From contig JAEDIL010000019.1 in NCBI GenBank assembly GCA_016292455.1, positions 1 through 21,398 on the forward strand: a stretch of DNA of 21,398 bases, written 5' to 3'. A program made the position numbers and the translations under genes. This DNA is from Clostridiaceae bacterium. GTDB lineage: Bacteria > Bacillota > Clostridia > Oscillospirales > Acutalibacteraceae. Every line of letters begins with the position of its first letter. The first letter of the stretch is position 1. Below the pieces are notes generated by a model. The model was not told the origin of the DNA and searched no databases. It worked only from the letters and a program-made list of their open reading frames with translations. Shown here in pieces: positions 1 through 5,466 of this stretch.

Positions 1-354
1 AATACCTTCATAGTGTCCGCAGAGAATTGCAATATTATTCATTCCGGCAAGTTCGCGCACCCTGCTTTGAGTCAGAGTTTTGCCCTGCGGAGACATATAT
101 ATCAGATGAACCTTTTCGCCCACCTCGTCACAGAGTGCTTTATAGCAATCATAAATCGGCTGGACAGCCATAATCATTCCCATGCCTCCGCCATAAGGAG
201 AATCATCGACACGTCGGTGCTTATCGTTTGAATAATCCCTGATCTGATGACAGTTGATTTCAACAAGAGCATCCCGCCTTGCGCGGCCGACAATACTTTC
301 GGAAAGAACGCTTTCACACATTTCGGGAAAAAGCGTAAGTATATCAATTCTCAT
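1..354 (-). CDS. trmD: tRNA (guanine37-N1)-methyltransferase TrmD, N-terminal part
   Basis: Partial gene: its first 118 codons are visible and the frame runs off the left edge. The product transfers a methyl group from S-adenosylmethionine to N1 of G37 in tRNAs, preventing +1 frameshifting. The translation starts MRIDILTLFPEM, has the TrmD signature YGGGMGM at residues 54-60 after HRRVDDSP, and reaches LCGHYEGI at residues 111-118, part of the trefoil-knot SAM site. The ATG at 352-354 overlaps the end of rimM by 11 bp, which implies translational coupling; rimM-trmD is a widely conserved pair. The missing part should carry the rest of the knot and the tRNA-binding C-terminal domain. Identification is secure; completeness cannot be judged. 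Confidence 0.97.
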   Translation of the reverse strand, partial: MRIDILTLFPEMCESVLSESIVGRARRDALVEINCHQIRDYSNDKHRRVDDSPYGGGMGMIMAVQPIYDCYKALCDEVGEKVHLIYMSPQGKTLTQSRVRELAGMNNIAILCGHYEGI

Positions 355-865
355 CGTCAAAAATCCCCCTGAGAGGTCTGATTCTGACAACACCGGCTTC
401 AACGTCAGTTTCAATGACGACGGACCCAATTGCCGGCAGAAGATATTCTTTTCCGTTTTTTGCCATAACATGCCAGACATCATTCGCACCCGTTTCGCTG
501 ACGTCATTCAGTTTTCCGTATATTACACCCGGATCATCGGCATCAACAACAGTGCATCCCACAAGATCCTGAATGAAATAATGACCTTCCGGCAAACGCG
601 CGTCTTTACGGTTCATATATAAAACTCTGTTGCGCAAAGCCGACGCCTGTTCAATGCTGCTGACGCCTTCAAGCAATAAAATAACAATATTGCCATGCGG
701 ACGGCAGGAAAGAACTCTGACGCTTTTTTCTCCCTTTGAGTCAAAATACAACGTCTTGAAGCGCTTCATAAATTCCGGGCTGTCGCACCATGGGTCAACC
801 CGAACTTCGCCCTTTATTCCGTGTGTACTGACAATTTTTCCGATTTCAAGATACTCTCTGAGCAT
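344..865 (-). CDS. rimM: 16S rRNA processing protein RimM
   Basis: A 173-residue protein, normal length for RimM, which binds ribosomal protein S19 and helps mature the 30S head. The N-terminal domain begins with IGKIVSTHGIKGEVRV (from residue 8), the family hallmark. The PRC-barrel half contains GHYFIQDLVGCTV and EYLLPAIGSVV. It overlaps trmD, as in many bacteria. The start is ATG at 863-865, but no good ribosome binding site lies just upstream. An AAAGGAAC sequence lies about 20 bases away inside a predicted stem (881-924), so translation may depend on upstream structure. The gene directly upstream is an orphan 44-residue ORF rather than the more usual rpsP and KH-domain genes. Function is clear; the translation-control idea is inference. 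Confidence 0.96.
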   Translation of the reverse strand: MLREYLEIGKIVSTHGIKGEVRVDPWCDSPEFMKRFKTLYFDSKGEKSVRVLSCRPHGNIVILLLEGVSSIEQASALRNRVLYMNRKDARLPEGHYFIQDLVGCTVVDADDPGVIYGKLNDVSETGANDVWHVMAKNGKEYLLPAIGSVVIETDVEAGVVRIRPLRGIFDDEN

Positions 866-880
866 ATCACATTAACAGCA

Positions 881-924
881 AGGCTGTTCCTTTCGTAAAA
901 TTAACGAGGCAGACTGAACAGCCT
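881..924 (-). promoter_or_regulatory. Stem-loop between the small ORF and rimM
   Basis: Perfect 9-bp inverted repeat AGGCTGTTC / GAACAGCCT (881-889 and 916-924), with 26 bases between. The inner bases can extend it with CCTCGT pairing to ACG-A-(AA)-GG. In the minus-strand transcript it ends 15 bases before the rimM ATG and has no U-run after it, so it does not look like a terminator. The only SD-like sequence near rimM (AAAGGAAC) partly lies in the downstream arm. A role in translation control or mRNA processing is inferred from position. Confidence 0.5.
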
Positions 925-950
925 GCCCCAAAAACCATTTTTCTGCCGAA

Positions 951-1085
951 TTATTCAGCATCAGCGGTCGGATCAACGATCCAATCTTCGTTTACAGTCT
1001 CGCCTATAATGTGGCAAAGAAATCTGTAAAGATAATTCCACATATCAATGAGAATAATCTCGATCTTTTTGAGTATGTCTTTCAT
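951..1085 (-). CDS. Orphan small protein, 44 residues, amphipathic
   Basis: Short ORF starting MKDILKKIEIILIDMWNYLY and ending in an acidic tail, VDPTADAE. It has an excellent ribosome binding site (GAGGAGG, seven bases before the ATG at 1083-1085) and sits directly downstream of a near-consensus promoter, so it is very probably translated. Residues 1-28 alternate hydrophobic and charged positions (I, L, W, Y, F against K, E, D, R), suggesting a membrane-surface amphipathic helix; one cysteine lies at residue 24. There is no signal-peptide pattern and I recognise no family. It is the first gene of the transcript carrying rimM and trmD. It could be a membrane-associated peptide, a leader ORF for rimM, or a lineage-specific small protein. 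Existence is well supported; function is unknown. Confidence 0.72.
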   Translation of the reverse strand: MKDILKKIEIILIDMWNYLYRFLCHIIGETVNEDWIVDPTADAE

Positions 1086-1100
1086 AGTTTTTCCTCCTCA

Positions 1101-1120
1101 ATAATCATTATTATGATTAT
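1101..1120 (-). promoter_or_regulatory. Palindrome overlapping the -10 and transcript start
   Basis: Perfect inverted repeat ATAATCAT-TATT-ATGATTAT. It begins inside the -10 hexamer (1116-1121), covers the expected transcript start near 1109, and ends just before the GAGGAGG ribosome binding site. Either a repressor operator or a small AT-only 5' hairpin would fit. No regulator can be assigned from this window. Confidence 0.5.
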
Positions 1121-1144
1121 ACACCATATTCTGTGAATTTGCAA
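1116..1144 (-). promoter_or_regulatory. Sigma-A-type promoter for small ORF-rimM-trmD
   Basis: On the minus strand TTGCAA (1139-1144) is followed by a 17-base spacer and a perfect TATAAT (1116-1121). The predicted start is near 1109, giving a 5' leader of about 24 bases before the small ORF's ATG. Spacing and the -10 are ideal and the -35 matches TTGACA at four of six bases. It lies between the terminator of the upstream operon and the small ORF, as expected for an independent transcription unit. Confidence 0.8.
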
Positions 1145-1202
1145 CAGGTTAAAGCCATATTTTTCATATCAGACTAAACAACAGAATATCTGTATCAGCT
1201 AC

Positions 1203-1238
1203 AAAGCAAGCCGCACGGAAGGTATTTCTTCCATGCGG
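1203..1238 (-). terminator. Intrinsic terminator after the SDR gene
   Basis: In the minus-strand RNA CCGCAUGGAAG pairs with CUUCCGUGCGG across a six-base loop (1211-1238), an 11-bp stem with one U-G wobble. In the plus-strand direction the same position is an A-C mismatch, so the structure favours minus-strand transcription. The tail CUUGCUUUGU is only moderately U-rich, so efficiency may be partial. It would end the metQ-metN-metI-CMD-SDR transcript. Confidence 0.75.
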
Positions 1239-1267
1239 CGGTTAATTCAAAAGAGCTTTCCGTGTTA

Positions 1268-2071
1268 TTATACGGTGAGCAAGCCGGCATCTATCACAAA
1301 CTGCGAACCGGTTGCATATCTCGCCTTATCGGAAGCAAGGAACAGAACCAGATCGGCAACATCCTGAGGTTCAATCCACGGAACAGGCAAAAGATTTCCG
1401 GCTGAACGTTCTGCTATTTCAATCGGCGTCATACCCTCCATTGCAGCAAGGCCGTCGTTCATGGGTGTATTTACGCCTGTCGGATGAATGCTTACAACAC
1501 GGATGTTGAACGGTGCAAGTTCAATTGCCCACGCTTTGGTAAGCCCTGTAAGTCCCCATTTGGAAGCGGTATAATGTGAAAGTCTGTTGCCTCCCCGAAG
1601 TCCCATGACTGATGAATTATTGATGATCACGCCGCTTTTTGCCTTTTTCATGTGAGGAACAACACGGCGTGCAACATTGAACGGACCTTTGAGGTTTATG
1701 TCAATCATTGCGTTCCACTCATCATCGGTCATTTCGTCAACGGTTGCGTATGCACAGATTCCGGCGTTGTTGAAAAGAATGTCAATCTTTCCAAGCTCGC
1801 TGATAGCTTTTTCAACGGCTGCGGAAACGGCTGAGTCATCACGAACATCACCGACAGCAATTACTGCCTTTCTTCCGAGAGCTTCAATTTCGCTTTTAAG
1901 TGTTTCCAGCTCGTCATTTGTTCCGAAATCATAATTCGGATATTCAATCTTTTTGGCAACGTCAAAAGCAACAATATCTGCCCCTTCTTTTGCGAGTGCA
2001 AGAGCAGTTGCTCTGCCCTGTCCGTGAGCTGCGCCGGTAATGAAAGCAACCTTGTTTTCAAAATCATTCAT
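1268..2071 (-). CDS. Short-chain dehydrogenase/reductase of the mycofactocin-coupled type
   Basis: A 267-residue classical SDR. Visible motifs: TGAAHGQG dinucleotide loop (residues 12-19), D37 at the end of strand 2 (indicating NAD rather than NADP), D75, NNAG (101-104), N126, and the catalytic S154, Y167 and K171. The insertion after D37 (EYPNYDFGTNDELE) and the later run HPTGVNTPMN resemble SDRs that in actinobacteria keep a tightly bound NAD and work with mycofactocin. That resemblance is from memory. No mycofactocin gene is visible here. The start has AAGGGGTG seven bases upstream. It begins 13 bp after the AhpD-like gene and is the last gene before a terminator, so it is very likely co-transcribed with the importer. 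The substrate, an alcohol or ketone, is unknown. Confidence 0.9.
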   Translation of the reverse strand: MNDFENKVAFITGAAHGQGRATALALAKEGADIVAFDVAKKIEYPNYDFGTNDELETLKSEIEALGRKAVIAVGDVRDDSAVSAAVEKAISELGKIDILFNNAGICAYATVDEMTDDEWNAMIDINLKGPFNVARRVVPHMKKAKSGVIINNSSVMGLRGGNRLSHYTASKWGLTGLTKAWAIELAPFNIRVVSIHPTGVNTPMNDGLAAMEGMTPIEIAERSAGNLLPVPWIEPQDVADLVLFLASDKARYATGSQFVIDAGLLTV

Positions 2072-2084
2072 TTTCTGTCACCCC

Positions 2085-2618
2085 TTATTTATCTTCCTTT
2101 TTGCGATATTTATAAAGCACCTCATCAAGAGGAACCTTTGCAATTGTGTTAAAGAGATTTGTAGCGTACATAATTCCGGCAAACGAAAGAAGCAGGACAA
2201 TTTCGTCATCGGAAAAAGCTGCTTTCAATCCGTCGTAAATTTCATCTGGAATATTGTGCGGATCAGAACAGATTGACGCACCGAGGTTCATGAGAAGCTC
2301 TTCTGTTTCAGATATTTCCGGATTATCCGGATCATCGCCAGAATCAATAAGAATCTTTCTGAAGAATGTTGAGCAAACAAGGCAGTCGTTGCCGTTAGAA
2401 ATTGCATAAGAATAAAGTGAAATTGCACGCTCGCCGATTACCGGGACGAGAAGATCATAGAGTGTGTACCACTCCATATACGCTTTAAAAGCAGGTACAC
2501 AACGCAGCAAAGTACGCTTCATGTTTGTGATGCGTCCGTGCTTTGAAATCTGGTCGTCGTATTCTTTTCTGACCTCATCATTTGAGGTCTCATATTCAGT
2601 CATTGGAATATAGCTCAT
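2085..2618 (-). CDS. Carboxymuconolactone decarboxylase / AhpD-like protein
   Basis: A 177-residue all-helical protein with the AhpD-type redox pair C79-L-V-C82 in NGNDCLVCSTFF. In AhpD the pair is followed four residues later by a histidine that relays protons; here that position is F86, and the upstream glutamate is not at the usual spacing either (nearest E63). Peroxidase-type activity is therefore doubtful, although a CxxC thiol function remains possible. The ribosome binding site GGAGGG is good. The gene begins 14 bp after metI and ends 13 bp before the SDR gene, strongly suggesting one operon. Family assignment rests on the CxxC helix context and the YTLYDLLVPVIGERAISLYS helices. It could be a decarboxylase-like or thiol-oxidoreductase partner of the SDR. 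Confidence 0.75.
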   Translation of the reverse strand: MSYIPMTEYETSNDEVRKEYDDQISKHGRITNMKRTLLRCVPAFKAYMEWYTLYDLLVPVIGERAISLYSYAISNGNDCLVCSTFFRKILIDSGDDPDNPEISETEELLMNLGASICSDPHNIPDEIYDGLKAAFSDDEIVLLLSFAGIMYATNLFNTIAKVPLDEVLYKYRKKEDK

Positions 2619-2632
2619 ATTTTACCCTCCGT

Positions 2633-3340
2633 TTACTTTCGGTTTTTAAGCCTTTTGTCACATTTTGCAGCTAAATGGGTTCCTACGCTCTGGAAAACCT
2701 GAACAAGAACAACAAGGAAAATAACGGCAAACAGCATGACAAGATATTTATATCTGTGATAGCCGTAATTTATTGCAATTTTTCCAAGTCCGCCGCCGCC
2801 AAGTACGCCGCTCATTGCAGTGAATCCGAGTATTGTGGTAATTGCAATCGTGATGTTTGAAATGAGAGACGGAACACTCTCCGGCAACATGACTTTTGTG
2901 ATTATCTGAAACGGCGAAGCACCCATGCTCTGCGCAGTTTCAATTATTGCCGGATTAACTTCGCGCAGGCTTCCCTCAACGAGCCTTGCAACAAAAGGAA
3001 ATGCTGCAATAACCAGCGGCACAACCGATGCCATTGTTCCAACGGTGGTTCCGACAATCAGTCGTGTAAGAGGGAAAACAAGAATCATGAGGATAAGGAA
3101 CGGAACGGAACGAAGGATGTTGATTATAACGTCAATAACTTTCAGAACAGTTTCCGGAATTTTAAGAATCTTACCTCCGTCGCCTGCAACAACAATAACG
3201 CCGAGCGGCAGACCAATGACAATTGCAAAAAATGTTGACAAAAGAGTTACATAAACTGTTTCCCATGTTGCAAGAGGAAACTCTGTTTTCAGAATTTCAA
3301 CAGCCTCCTGAAACGCTTCCGAACGGAAAAACTCAGCCAT
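2633..3340 (-). CDS. metI: Methionine-type ABC transporter permease MetI
   Basis: A 235-residue integral membrane protein with about five hydrophobic segments (roughly residues 28-52, 68-95, 100-122, 158-180, 197-220), typical of the MetI homodimeric permease. The cytoplasmic EAA loop that docks on the ATPase is visible as ETAQSMGASPFQIITKVMLP (134-153), and the family run TAMSGVLGGGGLG follows at 174-186. The ATG at 3338-3340 has GGAGGTG upstream inside the end of metN, and the two genes overlap by 8 bp, so translation is coupled. Together with MetN and MetQ it forms a complete methionine-uptake-family importer. L- or D-methionine is the default substrate; other sulfur compounds are possible given the two unusual genes downstream. 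Confidence 0.95.
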   Translation of the reverse strand: MAEFFRSEAFQEAVEILKTEFPLATWETVYVTLLSTFFAIVIGLPLGVIVVAGDGGKILKIPETVLKVIDVIINILRSVPFLILMILVFPLTRLIVGTTVGTMASVVPLVIAAFPFVARLVEGSLREVNPAIIETAQSMGASPFQIITKVMLPESVPSLISNITIAITTILGFTAMSGVLGGGGLGKIAINYGYHRYKYLVMLFAVIFLVVLVQVFQSVGTHLAAKCDKRLKNRK

Positions 3341-4343
3341 CGGTCTTCACCTCCTCAACATAAATATCCGGCATGGCTTTAAGATATTTCATCGCCCTTT
3401 CAAGTTCATCAGCTCCACCGGGAATTCCGAGGATAATATTTCCGTATGCCTTATCTCCGATGCCCTTTGTTGAAGCTGAAAGAATGCTGGCAGTTATTCC
3501 CTCATCAACAGCCATCTGAGCAATGAGAGGTTTATTTGTTGCATTTGCACCGTTGAAAACAACTCGAATAACATTTTCACCGCCGCTGATTTCGGTTTCC
3601 TTTTCATAGCCGTCGGGAAAAACAAGGCGTTTTGCCGCAATTGACTTCGGAGCAGAGAAAACTTCGCTCACAAGACCTTCTTCGGCAACTTCCCCGTTGT
3701 CAAGAATCGCAACGTGCGAGCAAATCTGTTCAACAACACTCATCTGGTGAGTGATAACAATAACAGTTATTCCTAGTTTGTCATGGATTTCACGGATAAG
3801 TGAAAGAATAGACTGCGTTGTCTGCGGATCGAGTGCACTGGTGGCTTCATCGCAGAGGAGAATTTTCGGATGAGTTGCAAGTGCGCGAGCAATTGCAACC
3901 CTTTGCTGCTGACCGCCGGAAAGCTGAGACGGATATGCTTTAAGCTTGTCTCCGAGTCCGACAATTTCAAGAAGCTCAGTCGCACGCTTAACCGCATCGG
4001 ATTTTTTTACCCCTGAAAGTTCAAGCGGAAAACACACATTCCGAAGACAGTTCTTTTGCATCAGCAAGTTGAAGCCCTGAAAAATCATCGTGATGTTTCT
4101 TCGTTCATTGCGCAGTTCGGACTGAGAAAGGGCAGCCATATCCTTTCCGTCAATTATAACCTTGCCTTCCGTCGGACGTTCAAGCATATTTATACAGCGC
4201 ACAAGAGTACTTTTTCCGGCTCCGCTCATTCCGATGATTCCGTAAATGTCACCATCGTTTATGGTCAGCGAAATATTCTTCAAAGCCTCAACATTACCGT
4301 CAGCCGTGGTGAATGTTTTGGAAAGATTTTTAATTTCAATCAT
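3333..4343 (-). CDS. metN: Methionine-type ABC transporter ATP-binding protein MetN
   Basis: ATPase of the MetNIQ importer, 336 residues from the chosen start. Motifs: Walker A GMSGAGKST (38-46), Q-loop Q89, signature LSGGQQQR (141-148), Walker B ILLCDEATSALD (161-172) and switch histidine H199. Residues from about 255 form the C-terminal NIL domain, which in characterised MetN binds methionine and shuts the transporter down when the cell is replete. The ATG at 4341-4343 has GGAG six bases upstream. A TTG start 21 bases earlier is possible but has no ribosome binding site and would lie inside the hairpin before the gene. It overlaps metI by 8 bp. A 74-bp gap holding a strong stem-loop separates it from metQ. 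Confidence 0.96.
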   Translation of the reverse strand: MIEIKNLSKTFTTADGNVEALKNISLTINDGDIYGIIGMSGAGKSTLVRCINMLERPTEGKVIIDGKDMAALSQSELRNERRNITMIFQGFNLLMQKNCLRNVCFPLELSGVKKSDAVKRATELLEIVGLGDKLKAYPSQLSGGQQQRVAIARALATHPKILLCDEATSALDPQTTQSILSLIREIHDKLGITVIVITHQMSVVEQICSHVAILDNGEVAEEGLVSEVFSAPKSIAAKRLVFPDGYEKETEISGGENVIRVVFNGANATNKPLIAQMAVDEGITASILSASTKGIGDKAYGNIILGIPGGADELERAMKYLKAMPDIYVEEVKTDG

Positions 4344-4362
4344 ATAATACTCCAATTTACGC

Positions 4363-4404
4363 AAGAAATAACGTCGACCGCAAACGCGGACAACGCTATT
4401 TCTT
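4363..4404 (-). terminator. Intra-operon hairpin between metQ and metN (probable attenuator)
   Basis: Two 19-base arms (4363-4381 and 4386-4404) with a four-base loop. In minus-strand RNA all positions pair except one U-U, with two G-U wobbles. The outer arms read AAGAAAUA / UUAUUUCUU, so the inner G+C-rich stem is followed by a U-rich stretch and could act as a partial terminator. The location after the binding-protein gene and before the ATPase gene is a classic place for lowering downstream expression or protecting the upstream mRNA 3' end. The mechanism is inferred. Confidence 0.7.
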
Positions 4405-4417
4405 AACTATTTATCAA

Positions 4418-5269
4418 TCATTTTGAAAGAGCATCGAGCGTAGTCTGCTTTCCGCCGTAGAAGCCCATCGGCTCAACATGGATTGAAGCAACGGAAACAA
4501 CTTTCGTACCGTTTTCCTTGTTGAAGTCTTCAAGATAGGGAAGGTGCTGGAAATAGTTAGCGTCAACTTCTCCGCTGTCAACAACTTTGTTCGGCTGAAC
4601 GTAGTCGGTGAATTCCTTAATATCAAGAGTAACATCTTTTTCGGCAAGAATCTTCTTTGCAACAGCAAGGATTTCAGCGTGCGGTGTGGGAGAAGCGGCA
4701 ACTGTGATTTTTGTTCCTGCAAGCTTGTCGTAATCTACACTTGAATCATATCCATCGCCGGGATTTTCAACAGTTGAAACAACTGAGCCGGCGTATTTTT
4801 CAGTGATAAAATCAGCAACATCATTGCTTTCAAGCGCCGCTTTAAGCGCTTTGATTTTATCACTGTTTTCGGCACCTTCTTTAACAGCGAGGATATTGCC
4901 GTATGCTGATGATGAGCCTTCAATAGCGAGTGAATCCTTAACGGGATTGAGATCAGCGGAAATTGCATAGTTTGAATTGATCACTGCGTAATCAACATCC
5001 TGAAGAATGTTCGGAATCTGAGCAGCTTCAACTTCTTTGAACTCAATGCCGAACGGATTTTCAACAATGTCTTTAATTGTTGCCTGAATGCCGGCGCCGT
5101 CTTTCAGTTTGATATAACCTTTATCCTGAAGGAGAAGAAGAGCGCGGGCTTCATTGGTGGTGTCGTTGGGAACGGCGATTGTGAGTGTTTTTTTGTCTGA
5201 TGATGAGCAGGCTGCAAAAGTTGCAAGAACAAGCAAAGCAGCAAGAACCAAAGCAATAATTTTTTTCAT
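4418..5269 (-). CDS. metQ: Methionine-binding lipoprotein MetQ (NlpA family)
   Basis: Extracytoplasmic binding protein of the importer, 283 residues. It begins MKKIIALVLAALLVLATFAA and then C21: an n-region with lysines, a hydrophobic core and a lipobox whose cysteine would carry the lipid anchor. Mature-domain features of the NlpA/MetQ family include TIAVPNDTTNEARALLLLQ, YAVINSNYA and the C-terminal GGKQTTLDAL. The ATG at 5267-5269 has GAAAGG nine bases upstream. A TTG three codons earlier directly abuts that ribosome binding site and is rejected. The gene is first in the importer operon, downstream of a near-consensus promoter and a short leader ORF, and is separated from metN by a hairpin, which would favour excess binding protein. 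Ligand specificity cannot be read from sequence alone. Confidence 0.95.
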   Translation of the reverse strand: MKKIIALVLAALLVLATFAACSSSDKKTLTIAVPNDTTNEARALLLLQDKGYIKLKDGAGIQATIKDIVENPFGIEFKEVEAAQIPNILQDVDYAVINSNYAISADLNPVKDSLAIEGSSSAYGNILAVKEGAENSDKIKALKAALESNDVADFITEKYAGSVVSTVENPGDGYDSSVDYDKLAGTKITVAASPTPHAEILAVAKKILAEKDVTLDIKEFTDYVQPNKVVDSGEVDANYFQHLPYLEDFNKENGTKVVSVASIHVEPMGFYGGKQTTLDALSK

Positions 5270-5321
5270 TTTTATCAACCTTTCATTGTTAAGAATTTTT
5301 TTGAATACGCGTCATAACAAG

Positions 5322-5357
5322 TCAGCCGCACATTCGTTGATTTTGCTTATGAGTCAT
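5322..5357 (-). CDS. Putative leader peptide upstream of metQ
   Basis: An 11-codon ORF, MTHKQNQRMCG, ending in TGA. Its ribosome binding site, AAAGGAGGT (5366-5374), is stronger than that of metQ itself, and it lies about 24 bases into the predicted transcript. The ORF contains an internal methionine followed directly by cysteine near its end, which would suit sensing of sulfur amino acids by ribosome stalling. A weak 6-bp stem (TTGTTA / TAACAA) can form between its stop and metQ. No clear terminator follows, so any control would more likely act on translation. Real translation is likely from the ribosome binding site; a regulatory role is speculative. Confidence 0.5.
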   Translation of the reverse strand: MTHKQNQRMCG

Positions 5358-5387
5358 ACACGTTGACCTCCTTTATTGAACGTGCAT

Positions 5388-5416
5388 ATTATAGCGCAAG
5401 CTTTTTGATTTGTCTA
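5388..5416 (-). promoter_or_regulatory. Sigma-A-type promoter of metQ operon
   Basis: TAGACA (5411-5416), a 17-base spacer, and a perfect TATAAT (5388-5393) on the minus strand. The predicted start is near 5381, giving a leader of about 112 bases before metQ. The -35 matches TTGACA at five of six bases. The inverted repeat at 5433-5461 is centred about 66 bp upstream of this start, where LysR-type activators commonly bind. Confidence 0.82.
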
Positions 5417-5432
5417 ATACTGTATGAATATA

Positions 5433-5461
5433 GTGGGTTATAGATACAACCTATAACCCAC
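5433..5461 (-). promoter_or_regulatory. TATAG-N7-CTATA dyad: candidate LysR-type operator and possible lysR terminator stem
   Basis: A perfect 11-bp inverted repeat GTGGGTTATAG / CTATAACCCAC with seven bases between. It contains a T-N11-A motif inside a dyad, the generic LysR-type site, and the arms TATAG-N7-CTATA agree with the methionine-regulator MET-box described for streptococci (recalled as TATAGTTTSAAACTATA; 14 of 17 positions agree). Its centre is near -66 relative to the predicted metQ start. It begins five bases after the lysR stop codon, so it could also serve as the lysR 3' stem-loop, but no U-run follows. I favour the operator reading. Confidence 0.65.
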
Positions 5462-5466
5462 CGGTT

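Noticed and set aside
951..1085. Small ORF as a mycofactocin precursor (MftA) for the nearby SDR
   Set aside because: It lacks the MftA C-terminal ending in V-Y, is acidic at the end, and is in a separate transcription unit beyond a terminator.
1126..1189. Inverted repeat ATATTCTGT / ACAGAATAT (1126-1134 and 1181-1189)
   Set aside because: Nine bases with a 46-base spacer in AT-rich DNA; likely chance, and the left copy simply lies in the promoter spacer.
5270..5381. SAM riboswitch or T-box in the metQ leader
   Set aside because: The leader is only about 112 bases, has no recognisable S-box or T-box core, and no terminator follows the leader ORF.
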